Below are positions 8,750-17,286 of a stretch of DNA of 64,000 nt, piece after piece (positions within the stretch are counted from its first letter, which is position 1; each line of letters opens with the position of its first letter). The stretch is from CAIUPE01 sp037131735. Lineage in GTDB: Bacteria; Pseudomonadota; Alphaproteobacteria; Rhizobiales; Beijerinckiaceae. A model generated the notes under the pieces. The model worked only from the letters and a program-made list of their open reading frames with translations. It was not told the DNA's origin and did no database searches. Made by a program: the position numbers and the translations under genes. The stretch is taken from contig JBAXQM010000001.1 in assembly GCA_037131735.1 (NCBI GenBank), forward strand, positions 186,001 to 250,000. The letters are read 5' to 3'.

Positions 8750-9825
8750 GCTGCGGTTCGCGCCGAGATAAAGCGCATTACCCGTCGTGCCGTCGATAAA
8801 GAGAGCGCGTGAAAGCTTGAAAAGGCGCTGTCATGATGCGCCTGCGAGAGCGAACCGCCATTTTTGGCTTTGAGCAGGGCTAGAAAACTCGACCACTGAA
8901 ATTCAATCGCCCGCACAATAAAGAGAAGTGGATCAAAATGGGGTGAGCCGAACGCGTGCTTTACCGTTTCTCTGGGTAGGCCCGCCAAATGCGCAATGGC
9001 GGCTAAGGCTTCATTGATGCGGCCGTGATTGATCAGCGTGATGACTTCCCCCTCGCGCGGGGCACGCGAGAACAGATATGCCTCGTCTTGAGCCTCAGGC
9101 TTTACATAATCAGCGAGTTCGAGAATGGCGGGATTAATCATCACCGCCGCCGCGCCGATATCAATCGCATGATCGATCAGCTCAATCTGGTCGGTTAAAT
9201 CGCGGATTTCGGTTCGCGCTTTCTGCTTTGCCGCTTCGAGAATGGCTCCAATATGGCGTAGCGCAAGGTCCGGCCGGCTTTTGAGCGCCCGATAAAGTCG
9301 GGAATCCGACGTGGCGCGGTCGGCAAGCGCTCTCAAACCCAATTCGGACAATTCAAGGCTCGAATTCTGGAGAATTCTTTGAATTGTTGCTTCTCCGCCC
9401 CTTTGGGCAAGAATATCGGTCACTTGGCTTGGCAGACGCTTGCGGCGGGAGAGCGCATCAAGAAAGACTTCTGACCGATGCTGCGCAATGGTCTGCAAGT
9501 TCTCGACGTCGATGCAGGGACTTCTCTCCAAAACCGGCTGGGCTACGCGAATTTCTTGGTCTAACGCCAGATTCTGAACGGTTTGGCGGGGACCCCGGGT
9601 CAAATCAGCGAGTTTTTCCGATAATTCGATCCGCGCCGCCAATTCGATTTCAGCCGCCAAGCAAAGGATCACCTCGTCGAACACCGAGACATGGTCGTCA
9701 TTCAAATCGGGAAGCTGTTCGATAAAAAGATTGGTAATTCGGTGCAGCAATAGGGTGCGCCGCTCGCCATCAGCATCCTGAAGGGCGGCCTCAATATCGG
9801 TTACGAGTGAGGAAATAGGGTTCAT
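8746..9825 (-). CDS. DUF2336 domain protein
   Basis: A 359-aa protein that is mainly alpha-helical in appearance, with leucine- and alanine-rich repeats similar to HEAT-like helical pairs ('ELGLRALADRATSDSRLYRALKSRPDLALRHIGAIL' region). It matches the DUF2336 type of Alphaproteobacteria in length and in the 'R-x-L-x-x-R-P-D-L' pattern. No signal peptide or catalytic motif is seen. It is convergent with trmB and divergent from rimP. Function unknown; the family call is from memory of its pattern. Confidence 0.7.
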   Translation of the reverse strand: MNPISSLVTDIEAALQDADGERRTLLLHRITNLFIEQLPDLNDDHVSVFDEVILCLAAEIELAARIELSEKLADLTRGPRQTVQNLALDQEIRVAQPVLERSPCIDVENLQTIAQHRSEVFLDALSRRKRLPSQVTDILAQRGGEATIQRILQNSSLELSELGLRALADRATSDSRLYRALKSRPDLALRHIGAILEAAKQKARTEIRDLTDQIELIDHAIDIGAAAVMINPAILELADYVKPEAQDEAYLFSRAPREGEVITLINHGRINEALAAIAHLAGLPRETVKHAFGSPHFDPLLFIVRAIEFQWSSFLALLKAKNGGSLSQAHHDSAFSSFHALSLSTARRVMRFISARTAA

Positions 9826-9981
9826 CGCTGTCTCTTGATTGACGGCGATCCTAACCGGCAGGGGTAACCAAAACGTGTATGCCCGCCAGCCTCCAAGGTT
9901 TTGCTTGAAAAATAGGGTCTGATGGAGTAGAGGAGCCCTTGTCGATAAGACACCTCATAACGGTTACTAACCGATCTTGTG

Positions 9982-10012
9982 AGAGTGGGCCCGCCCGGAC
10001 CCGCTCTTTTTT
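9982..10012 (+). promoter_or_regulatory. rimP leader hairpin with U-tract (attenuator-like)
   Basis: The arms AGAGTGGG (9982-9989) and CCCGCTCT (10000-10007) pair with one G-U, enclose a ten-base GC-rich loop, and run straight into TTTTTT. This is an intrinsic-terminator shape placed in front of rimP, not behind a gene. Structured, attenuator-like rimP leaders are known in Alphaproteobacteria. It probably controls entry into rimP-nusA-infB. Confidence 0.7.
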
Positions 10013-10013
10013 A

Positions 10014-10742
10014 TTGCCTACCGGGCTGGACGATTCACGCGTGGTTGAACACGAGGACAGACTGACAGAAGACAACGGCGTTGCTGGAACGATCGGCCGT
10101 ATGGTCGAGCCGGCGATCGAAGCGTTGGGCTTTCGTCTTGTTCGCGTCCGTGTCTCGTCAATGAATGGCTGCACGGTTCAAATCATGGCCGAAAGACCCG
10201 ATGGGTCGATGGGTATTGATGAATGTGAGGCCGTAAGCCGTGCGATCTCGCCGGTTCTCGATCTCGATGATCCCGTTGGCGGTGCTTACAATCTCGAAAT
10301 CTCGTCGCCGGGCATTGATCGCCCCTTAGTGCGCCGCTCGGATTTTGAAAAATGGACCGGCTATCAGGCGCGTATCGAGATGACGCGTCCAACATTCGGG
10401 CGCAAAAGACATAAGGGATATCTGCGCGGTGTTACCACTAATGCGGTGACGCTCGAGCGCATCGATATCAAGCCTGATGAAGACGCGCTGGTCGATATGC
10501 CGTTAGCTGATATTTCTGAAGCTCATCTCATTCTGACCGATGATCTCATTCGCGAATCATTGCGGCGCGATAAAGCGCTTCGTCGGGGTGCAGACGATTT
10601 GTCATCGGAACCAACAGAGTCTCCCGCAGATGCGGTGAAACCAAAACCAAAATCACAACGCCTGCAGAAAGATAAAAAAGGTGCAGGTTTGAGATCGTCA
10701 GAAAAGGAGAATGTCCATGGCAGTCAGCGCAAACCGGCTTGA
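10014..10742 (+). CDS. rimP: Ribosome maturation factor RimP
   Basis: Helps assemble the 30S subunit. The core 'GFRLVRVRVSS', 'GSMGIDECEAVSRAISPVLD' and 'YNLEISSPGIDRPL' are typical RimP, followed by the C-terminal Sm-like domain. A Lys/Ser-rich tail of about 45 residues extends the usual length. The frame runs back to 9939 through the leader hairpin. TTG at 10014 or GTG at 10041, both just past the hairpin, are the realistic starts. The 3' end overlaps nusA by 26 bases. Confidence 0.9.
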   Translation: MPTGLDDSRVVEHEDRLTEDNGVAGTIGRMVEPAIEALGFRLVRVRVSSMNGCTVQIMAERPDGSMGIDECEAVSRAISPVLDLDDPVGGAYNLEISSPGIDRPLVRRSDFEKWTGYQARIEMTRPTFGRKRHKGYLRGVTTNAVTLERIDIKPDEDALVDMPLADISEAHLILTDDLIRESLRRDKALRRGADDLSSEPTESPADAVKPKPKSQRLQKDKKGAGLRSSEKENVHGSQRKPA

Positions 10743-12297
10743 GCTCTTGCAGATCGCCGATGCAGTGGCACGCGAGAAACTGATCGATCGTCAGATCGTT
10801 TTAGCCTCGATGGAAGAAGCCTATGCTAAGGCTGCACGCTCGCGCTATGGCATGGAAACCAATGTGCGTGCCGAGATCGATCCGAAAACCGGCGAATTGC
10901 GTTTGTGGCGGCATCTACTCGTTGTGGAAGCCGTTGATAATCCTTCCGTTGAAATCTCTCTCGAAGATGCGCGTCGTTCAAATCCGGCTGCGCAGCTCGG
11001 CGATATCATCGCCGACAAACTTCCACCATTCGATCTTGGCCGTATTGCTGCGCAATCGGCAAAGCAAGTTATTGTGCAGAAAGTGCGCGATGCCGAGCGT
11101 GATCGCCAATATGAAGAATATAAAGACCGCATCGGCGAAATCATCAATGGTGTCGTTAAGCGCGTTGAATATGGCAATGTCATCGTTGATCTTGGTCGCT
11201 CAGAAGGTATTGTGCGTCGTGATGAATTGATCCCGCGCGAAGTCTTCCGTCCGGGCGATCGTATTCGCGCTTTTGTTTTCGATGTGCGTCGTGAAGCACG
11301 CGGCCCGCAGATCTTTCTTTCGCGTACTCATCCTCAATTCATGGCAAAATTGTTTGCGCAAGAAGTTCCAGAAATTTACGATGGCATTATCACCGTAAAG
11401 GCTGTTGCTCGTGATCCGGGATCACGTGCGAAGATTGCTGTAATCTCGCGTGACTCATCGATTGATCCCGTTGGTGCTTGCGTTGGTATGCGTGGCTCGC
11501 GCGTGCAGGCCGTTGTGGGTGAATTGCAAGGCGAAAAAATCGATATCATTCCATGGTCCCCTGATGTCGCGACCTTTATCGTGAATGCGTTGCAGCCAGC
11601 TGAAGTGGCGAAGGTTGTTCTCGATGAAGAAGCCGAGCGTATCGAAGTCGTGGTTCCTGATGATCAATTGTCTTTGGCAATCGGTCGTCGTGGACAAAAT
11701 GTTCGTCTCGCTTCGCAATTGACCGGTTGGGATATCGATATTCTGACGGAAGCCGAAGAATCTGAACGTCGTCAGAAAGAGTTTGTCGAGAGAACACAAA
11801 CCTTCATGGATGCGCTCGATGTTGACGAAGTTGTTGGTCAGCTTCTCGCTTCTGAAGGCTTCCGCTCGGTTGAAGAACTCACTTATGTCGATTTATCCGA
11901 GCTCGCCTCAATCGAAGGCTTTGATGAAGAGACTGCGGCTGAAATTCAAAACCGCGCGATCAATCATCTTGCCGAACGTGATGCGGCCTTTGATGCCCGC
12001 CGTCGTGAATTGGGCGTTGCCGATGAGATGAAGGACGTTCCGGGTTTAACCTTGCCGATGCTCGTCAAGCTTGGCGAGAATGACGTTAAATCCATTGAGG
12101 ATCTTGCGGGCTGCGCCACCGATGATCTTGTCGGATGGACCGAGCGCAAGGGGTCCGAGACGATTAAGAACGCGGGTTTTCTCGATGGATTTGAGATGAG
12201 CCGCGAAGAGGCTGAAGCTCTGATCATGCAGGCTCGCGTGTCTGCTGGGTGGATTGAAGCGCCGATCGCAGAGCCCGAAATTGCGGGTGAGGCCTGA
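10717..12297 (+). CDS. nusA: Transcription termination/antitermination protein NusA
   Basis: Binds RNA polymerase and nascent RNA. In order: N-terminal domain ('ADAVAREKLIDRQIVLASMEEAYAKA' region), S1 domain ('INGVVKRVEYGNVIVDLG'), two KH domains ('LSLAIGRRGQNVRLASQLTG' in the second), and two C-terminal helix-hairpin-helix acidic repeats ('EGFDEETAAEIQNRA'). Two ATGs lie close together at 10711 and 10717. The AAGGAGA is properly spaced only from 10717, so that is preferred. About 526 aa. Confidence 0.96.
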   Translation: MAVSANRLELLQIADAVAREKLIDRQIVLASMEEAYAKAARSRYGMETNVRAEIDPKTGELRLWRHLLVVEAVDNPSVEISLEDARRSNPAAQLGDIIADKLPPFDLGRIAAQSAKQVIVQKVRDAERDRQYEEYKDRIGEIINGVVKRVEYGNVIVDLGRSEGIVRRDELIPREVFRPGDRIRAFVFDVRREARGPQIFLSRTHPQFMAKLFAQEVPEIYDGIITVKAVARDPGSRAKIAVISRDSSIDPVGACVGMRGSRVQAVVGELQGEKIDIIPWSPDVATFIVNALQPAEVAKVVLDEEAERIEVVVPDDQLSLAIGRRGQNVRLASQLTGWDIDILTEAEESERRQKEFVERTQTFMDALDVDEVVGQLLASEGFRSVEELTYVDLSELASIEGFDEETAAEIQNRAINHLAERDAAFDARRRELGVADEMKDVPGLTLPMLVKLGENDVKSIEDLAGCATDDLVGWTERKGSETIKNAGFLDGFEMSREEAEALIMQARVSAGWIEAPIAEPEIAGEA

Positions 12298-12493
12298 TAC
12301 AAATAAGGCTGCGGTGCAAATATTTTGGCATTTGGTTCACCAAATGTGATAGAGGCATCGCACCTGAATAGCTCTCATGAGAGCTAGAATTTGATGATCT
12401 TCCCGGACTTTCGGGTGGATTGAGCAAAATAGGTTGGCTGGGCTTTCCAGTCTTTACGTTTGAAACGAGCGGCTCGCCGCAGGACGATAGTGA

Positions 12494-15115
12494 ATGACCG
12501 ATAAGAACACACCGGGTGACAAGACCTTGCACATGGCTCAGACAAAAACACTGAGCCTGAAGCGTCCGGTCGAGCAGGGCGTCGTCCGTCAGAGTTTTTC
12601 GCATGGCCGCACCAAGGCGGTCGTGGTCGAGAAGGTCAAACGCCGGATCGTCGGTCCTGGCGAGGCACCCGTCGCGCCCGAGCCCGTTAAGGTTGCCGCC
12701 GCGCCTGTTAAGGCCGCCGCCGCTCCTGCTCCGACACCCGCACCGGCTCGCCCCGCAGCATCCACGTCCTCCTCCGCACAAAAACCTTCAGGCATGGTTC
12801 TCCGAACCCTGACTGAAGACGAGCGGGATGCGCGCGCACTGGCTTTGGCTGAAGCGCGCAAGCGTGAAGAAGTCGAACGCAAGCAAGCTGAAATCGACGC
12901 CAAGACCCGCGTCGAACGTGAGGCGCGTGAGAAAATTGAACGCGACGCGGCGGAAGCTCGTAAGCGTGAGGAAGATGATCGTCGTCGTTTCGACGATGAA
13001 GTGAAAAAGAAATCAGAAAGCGAAGCCCGACGTCGTTTGGGCGAAGGTGGCGCCGAAAAAGCGGCGACAACGACTGATCGTGTTACGATTGCCCCGCGTC
13101 GCTCACCAACCTCGACGGAAGCTGAAGATGATGAGCGCCAAGTCGCGCGCCGCACCGGCAATGGACCAGCACGTGCACCCGTTCCAGCAAAACCAGAACG
13201 TACAACGCGTACTGATGATCGTCGTCGTGGCCGTTTGACCGTCACGAGCATCACAAGCGAAGGCGAAGAAGAACGCGTTCGTTCGATTGCTGCATTTAAG
13301 CGTCGCGTTCAGAGGCTCAAAGGCAACCAGCAGGTTGAACAGAAAGAAAAGATTTCGCGTGAAGTGACTGTCCCTGAAGTGATTACGATTCAGGAACTCG
13401 CTAACCGCATGGCCGAACGTGCCGTCGACGTAATTCGCTTCCTCATGAAGCAAGGCCAGATGGTCAAGATCACTGATGTGATCGACGCCGACACGGCTCA
13501 GCTCGTTGCGGAAGAATTAGGTCACACTGTGAAACGTGTTGCAGAATCGGATGTTGAAGAAGGTCTCTTCGATACGCCCGACGTCTCAGAAAATCTGCAA
13601 GCCCGCCCGCCCGTTGTTACCATCATGGGTCACGTTGACCATGGTAAGACCTCGTTGCTTGATGCGTTGCGTAAAGCAAATGTAGCCGGCGGCGAAGCTG
13701 GCGGAATCACGCAGCATATTGGCGCTTATCAGGTGACGGCACCAAGTGGCGCCAAGATTACATTCATCGATACACCAGGCCATGCCGCCTTCACGCAGAT
13801 GCGTGCGCGTGGTGCGAAGGTCACGGATATCGTCATTCTCGTTGTTGCCGCTGATGACGGCGTGATGCCGCAAACGATTGAAGCAATTAATCATGCGAAG
13901 GCCGCAAAGGTGCCGATGATTGTTGCGATCAATAAGGTCGACAAGCCTGACGCAAAGCCTGAGCGCGTACGCACTGAGCTTCTTCAATATGAAGTGCAAG
14001 TTGAAAGCATGGGCGGCGAAACACTTGAAGTCGAAGTCTCGGCCAAAGAACGCCGCAATCTCGACAAGCTGCTTGACGCGATTGCTCTGCAATCTGAAGT
14101 TCTTGAATTAAGAGCTAATCCAGATCGCGAAGCAGAAGGCACGGTGATTGAGGCGAAACTTGATCGCGGTCGTGGTCCTGTTGCGACTGTTCTCGTCCAA
14201 CGCGGTACATTGCATACCGGTGATATTGTTGTGGCCGGCTCCGAATATGGTCGCGTGCGCGCGCTCATTTCCGATCTTGGTGCCTCAATCTCGGATGCAG
14301 GTCCATCGGTTCCTGTTGAAGTTTTGGGCTTTAACGGTGCGCCAGAAGCGGGCGATCGTTTGGCTGTCGTGCCGAATGAAGCGCGCGCACGCGAAATCAC
14401 TGAATATCGTCAGCGTATGAAGCGTGAACGCATGGCGGTTCGTGTTGGCGCTGCTCGTGGTTCGCTCTCCGATATGATGAGCCAGCTCAAAGCGTCGGGC
14501 CGCAAAGAATTTGCCCTTCTCGTTAAAGGCGATGTGCAAGGTTCAGTCGAAGCGATTATCTCTTCGCTTGAAAAACTTGGCACTGATGAAGTCGGCGCAC
14601 GGATTATTCATTCCGGCGTTGGCGGTATCAATGAATCAGATGTGACGCTTGCTGAAGCGTCAGGCGCTGCCATCATCGGCTTCAATGTGCGCGCGAATAA
14701 AGAAGCGCGCGATGCTGCCGAGCGAGTCGGCACCGAAATCCGCTATTACAATATCATCTATGATCTCGTTGATGATATTAAGCAGGCAATGTCTGGCCTT
14801 CTCGCACCGACCTTGCGTGAAGACCGTCTCGGCGAAGCACGCATTCTCCAGGTCTTTGCTGTTTCGAAAGTTGGTAAGGTTGCCGGCTGTCTTGTTCAGG
14901 ACGGCAAAGTCGAACGCGGTGCGAGCGTGCGCCTTATCCGCGACAACGTTGTTATTCACGAAGGCAAACTTTCGACCCTCAAGCGCTTCAAAGACGAAGT
15001 CAAAGAAGTTGGCTCGGGTCAAGAATGCGGTATGGCCTTCGAGAACTATCAGGACATGCGTGAAGGCGACATCATTGAATGCTATCGCGTTCAGGAAATC
15101 CGTCGTTCGCTCTAA
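12494..15115 (+). CDS. infB: Translation initiation factor IF-2
   Basis: GTPase that places fMet-tRNA on the 30S subunit. At 873 aa it has an N-terminal domain, then a long Ala/Pro and charged coiled stretch (about residues 60-260) typical of alphaproteobacterial IF-2. The G domain has G1 'GHVDHGKTSLLD', G3 'DTPGHAAF' and G4 'NKVDKP'. Domains II-IV follow, to 'EGDIIECY'. ATG at 12494. The 196 bases between nusA and infB hold no ylxR-like gene, which commonly sits there in this group. Confidence 0.97.
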   Translation: MTDKNTPGDKTLHMAQTKTLSLKRPVEQGVVRQSFSHGRTKAVVVEKVKRRIVGPGEAPVAPEPVKVAAAPVKAAAAPAPTPAPARPAASTSSSAQKPSGMVLRTLTEDERDARALALAEARKREEVERKQAEIDAKTRVEREAREKIERDAAEARKREEDDRRRFDDEVKKKSESEARRRLGEGGAEKAATTTDRVTIAPRRSPTSTEAEDDERQVARRTGNGPARAPVPAKPERTTRTDDRRRGRLTVTSITSEGEEERVRSIAAFKRRVQRLKGNQQVEQKEKISREVTVPEVITIQELANRMAERAVDVIRFLMKQGQMVKITDVIDADTAQLVAEELGHTVKRVAESDVEEGLFDTPDVSENLQARPPVVTIMGHVDHGKTSLLDALRKANVAGGEAGGITQHIGAYQVTAPSGAKITFIDTPGHAAFTQMRARGAKVTDIVILVVAADDGVMPQTIEAINHAKAAKVPMIVAINKVDKPDAKPERVRTELLQYEVQVESMGGETLEVEVSAKERRNLDKLLDAIALQSEVLELRANPDREAEGTVIEAKLDRGRGPVATVLVQRGTLHTGDIVVAGSEYGRVRALISDLGASISDAGPSVPVEVLGFNGAPEAGDRLAVVPNEARAREITEYRQRMKRERMAVRVGAARGSLSDMMSQLKASGRKEFALLVKGDVQGSVEAIISSLEKLGTDEVGARIIHSGVGGINESDVTLAEASGAAIIGFNVRANKEARDAAERVGTEIRYYNIIYDLVDDIKQAMSGLLAPTLREDRLGEARILQVFAVSKVGKVAGCLVQDGKVERGASVRLIRDNVVIHEGKLSTLKRFKDEVKEVGSGQECGMAFENYQDMREGDIIECYRVQEIRRSL

Positions 15116-15126
15116 TAATTTTCATT

Positions 15127-15166
15127 CATTCGCCATGGTGCCTCAACCATCATGGCGAATGAGTTT
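15127..15166 (+). terminator. Hairpin between infB and rbfA
   Basis: A perfect 11-bp stem, CATTCGCCATG (15127-15137) with CATGGCGAATG (15151-15161), has a 13-base loop and is followed by AGTTTTC. The T-run is short, so it may be a weak terminator, an attenuator or a processing site in the operon. Confidence 0.6.
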
Positions 15167-15217
15167 TCTGAAATCCCCTCTGACCGGTTCAACTCCGGCA
15201 AGGTGGAGTGATCAAAA

Positions 15218-15649
15218 ATGAAAAAACATAATCCCGTTCCTCAAGGCCCCTCCCAGCGCCAACTCCGCGTGGGCGAACTCGTTCGTCATGTCGTTGCAGA
15301 CATGGTCATGCGCGGTGACATTATTGATCCCACGATCAAAGGCGCGATCATCACCGTGCCAGAAGTGCGCATGTCGCCTGATTTGAAAATCGCAACAGTC
15401 TATCTCTCATTGCATGATCCGAAACAGGAACATGCAGCGGTTAAGGCTTTTGCGCGCCAGCATGGTTTCATTCGTCGTGAAGTCGCACATCGCGTTGATT
15501 TGAAATTCGCACCTGAATTGCGGTTCCGCATTGACGAGACATTGGACGCCGCCGCGAAGATTGATGAATTATTACGTCGACCAGAAGTGCAACGCGATTT
15601 GAGCAGTCCTCTTCGCCGCATTGATGAACATAGTGATCAAGACGATTGA
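15218..15649 (+). CDS. rbfA: 30S ribosome-binding factor RbfA
   Basis: Cold-adaptation factor that binds pre-30S and helps 16S 5'-end maturation. At 143 aa it has the KH-type fold signature: 'RQLRVGELVRHVVADMV', 'ITVPEVRMSPDLKIATVYLS' and 'LRFRIDETLDAAAKIDELL'. ATG at 15218 lies 102 bases past infB and 12 bases before truB, in the usual operon order. Confidence 0.96.
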   Translation: MKKHNPVPQGPSQRQLRVGELVRHVVADMVMRGDIIDPTIKGAIITVPEVRMSPDLKIATVYLSLHDPKQEHAAVKAFARQHGFIRREVAHRVDLKFAPELRFRIDETLDAAAKIDELLRRPEVQRDLSSPLRRIDEHSDQDD

Positions 15650-15661
15650 GTTTTTAAATTT

Positions 15662-16564
15662 ATGAATGCTCCCAAAAAACAACGTGCCGATGTGCATGGA
15701 TGGATCGCTCTTGATAAGCCTCTAGGCATGACATCGACTCACGCGGTGGCTGTCGTGCGTCGTTTATTGAATGCCAAAAAGGCAGGGCATGCGGGAACGC
15801 TTGATCCGCTCGCATCTGGTCTCTTGCCGCTCGCTTTCGGTGAAGCGACGAAAACCGTTCCTTATGTGGTTGATGGTGAGAAGTCCTATCGTTTCACCGT
15901 CACCTTCGGGATTGAAACTGATACGGATGATTCCGAGGGTCGTGTTGTTTCACAAAGCGATCAGCGACCAAGTGAGTCTGAAATCTTAGCAGCCCTGCCG
16001 CGCTTCACCGGCGCGGTCACGCAAGTGCCGCCACGTTTTTCGGCGATCAAGATTGATGGTGAACGCGCTTATGATCTCGCGCGTGGCGGCGAAGCGGTCG
16101 AATTGCAACCGCGCATCGTTGAGATACACACGCTGGCGCTAATGTCTTTTGATGGCCAATCGGCTGTGCTTGAGGCCGAATGCGGCAAGGGTACTTATGT
16201 GCGCGCGATCGCCCGTGATCTTGGTCGGCTGCTGGGATGTTATGGCTATGTGACGGCGCTGCGCCGCACGCGTGTGGGCCCGTTCACCGAAGCTGATGCC
16301 GTTCCGCTCTCGGCACTTGAGGCCGATGCGTTAGCGCCTGCAGCGGCGCTGAGAAGTGTCGATACGGGCTTGCGTGAGCTCGTCGAAGTCCCGGTGGGTG
16401 GCGATGGGCCCATGCGCCTTCGTCGTGGCCAATCTGTGCTTTTGCGTGGTCGCGACGCCCCTGCTGAGGGCGAAATGGTCTACGCGACGAATGCTGGGCA
16501 GGTGATTGCCATCGGCACGGTCGAGCGGGGCGAGCTGGTGCCGCACCGGGTGTTCAATCTGTGA
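15662..16564 (+). CDS. truB: tRNA pseudouridine(55) synthase TruB
   Basis: Makes pseudouridine 55 in the tRNA T-loop. It shows 'GWIALDKPLGMTSTHAV', the catalytic-Asp segment 'HAGTLDPLASGLLPLAFGEA', 'PPRFSAIKIDGERAYDLAR' and 'CGKGTYVRAIARDLG'. At 300 aa it is a normal length. The ribosome-binding site is weak, and translation may be coupled to rbfA. A small hairpin follows the stop. Confidence 0.96.
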   Translation: MNAPKKQRADVHGWIALDKPLGMTSTHAVAVVRRLLNAKKAGHAGTLDPLASGLLPLAFGEATKTVPYVVDGEKSYRFTVTFGIETDTDDSEGRVVSQSDQRPSESEILAALPRFTGAVTQVPPRFSAIKIDGERAYDLARGGEAVELQPRIVEIHTLALMSFDGQSAVLEAECGKGTYVRAIARDLGRLLGCYGYVTALRRTRVGPFTEADAVPLSALEADALAPAAALRSVDTGLRELVEVPVGGDGPMRLRRGQSVLLRGRDAPAEGEMVYATNAGQVIAIGTVERGELVPHRVFNL

Positions 16565-16570
16565 GGGTTT

Positions 16571-16597
16571 GTCCGGATGAGTATGCCGGACTCTTTT
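16571..16597 (+). terminator. Hairpin after truB
   Basis: GTCCGG (16571-16576) pairs with CCGGAC (16586-16591), followed by TCTTTT. It is short but well formed, and lies just after the truB stop and before the rpsO promoter region. Confidence 0.55.
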
Positions 16598-16763
16598 CCC
16601 TCGCCTTCACGCCAATTTCGTGTATAAGCCCCTCAGCGCGCCGGGGATGATCCCGGCCGTTTCCGTTCGAGACAGACCCGGCTGGACGACATCCCGGCCA
16701 CGGCCTTCCGGCGGATTAAGCGGCAAAATGCCGAATTTCCTTTAAGTTTGAAAGGATTATCCG

Positions 16764-17033
16764 ATGTCGATATCGCCTGAACGTAAACAGGAACTCGTTA
16801 CCCAATTCGCCACCAAAAAGGGCGATACGGGCTCTCCGGAAGTCCAGATCGCGATCCTCACCGAGCGCATCACCAATCTCACGGGCCATTTCAAGAGCCA
16901 TGTGAAGGACAACCATTCCCGCCGCGGTCTTTTGAAGATGGTATCGCAGCGCCGCTCACTTCTCGATTATGTGAAATCGAAGGATGAAGCGCGTTATAAG
17001 ACCATCATCGAAAAGCTCGGCATTCGCCGCTAA
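16764..17033 (+). CDS. rpsO: 30S ribosomal protein S15
   Basis: Primary 16S rRNA-binding protein of the 30S platform. At 89 aa it has family length and shows 'GDTGSPEVQIAILTERI', 'NLTGHFKSHVKDNHSRRGLL' and 'RRSLLDYVKSKD'. ATG at 16764 is preceded by AAAGGA. It stands before pnp, as in most Proteobacteria. Confidence 0.98.
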   Translation: MSISPERKQELVTQFATKKGDTGSPEVQIAILTERITNLTGHFKSHVKDNHSRRGLLKMVSQRRSLLDYVKSKDEARYKTIIEKLGIRR

Positions 17034-17047
17034 TAAGCGATTTCTTC

Positions 17048-17068
17048 GGGCCGCTCCTCAAGCGGCCC
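17048..17068 (+). terminator. GC-rich hairpin after rpsO
   Basis: GGGCCGCT (17048-17055) pairs with AGCGGCCC (17061-17068) around a five-base loop. No T-run follows. It may be an mRNA 3'-end stabiliser or the rpsO-pnp processing hairpin. Confidence 0.5.
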
Positions 17069-17286
17069 GTTGCCTTCATGAAACCGACGGCATCCGGCCT
17101 TCTGTTTCATACTCCTGGGCTAAACTGGTCAGAGACCGAAAGCCCTCAACCCTGCCCCGATGCGGATTTCATGGCAGGATTGCCGGAGGCTGGAGCGCGC
17201 GCCCTGCGCCGCATGTCAAAGCCAGTCTCCCGCCGTCTTGCACATGGTCTTCGGATCCCGGGCCATGATGAAAGACTAAAATCCAT

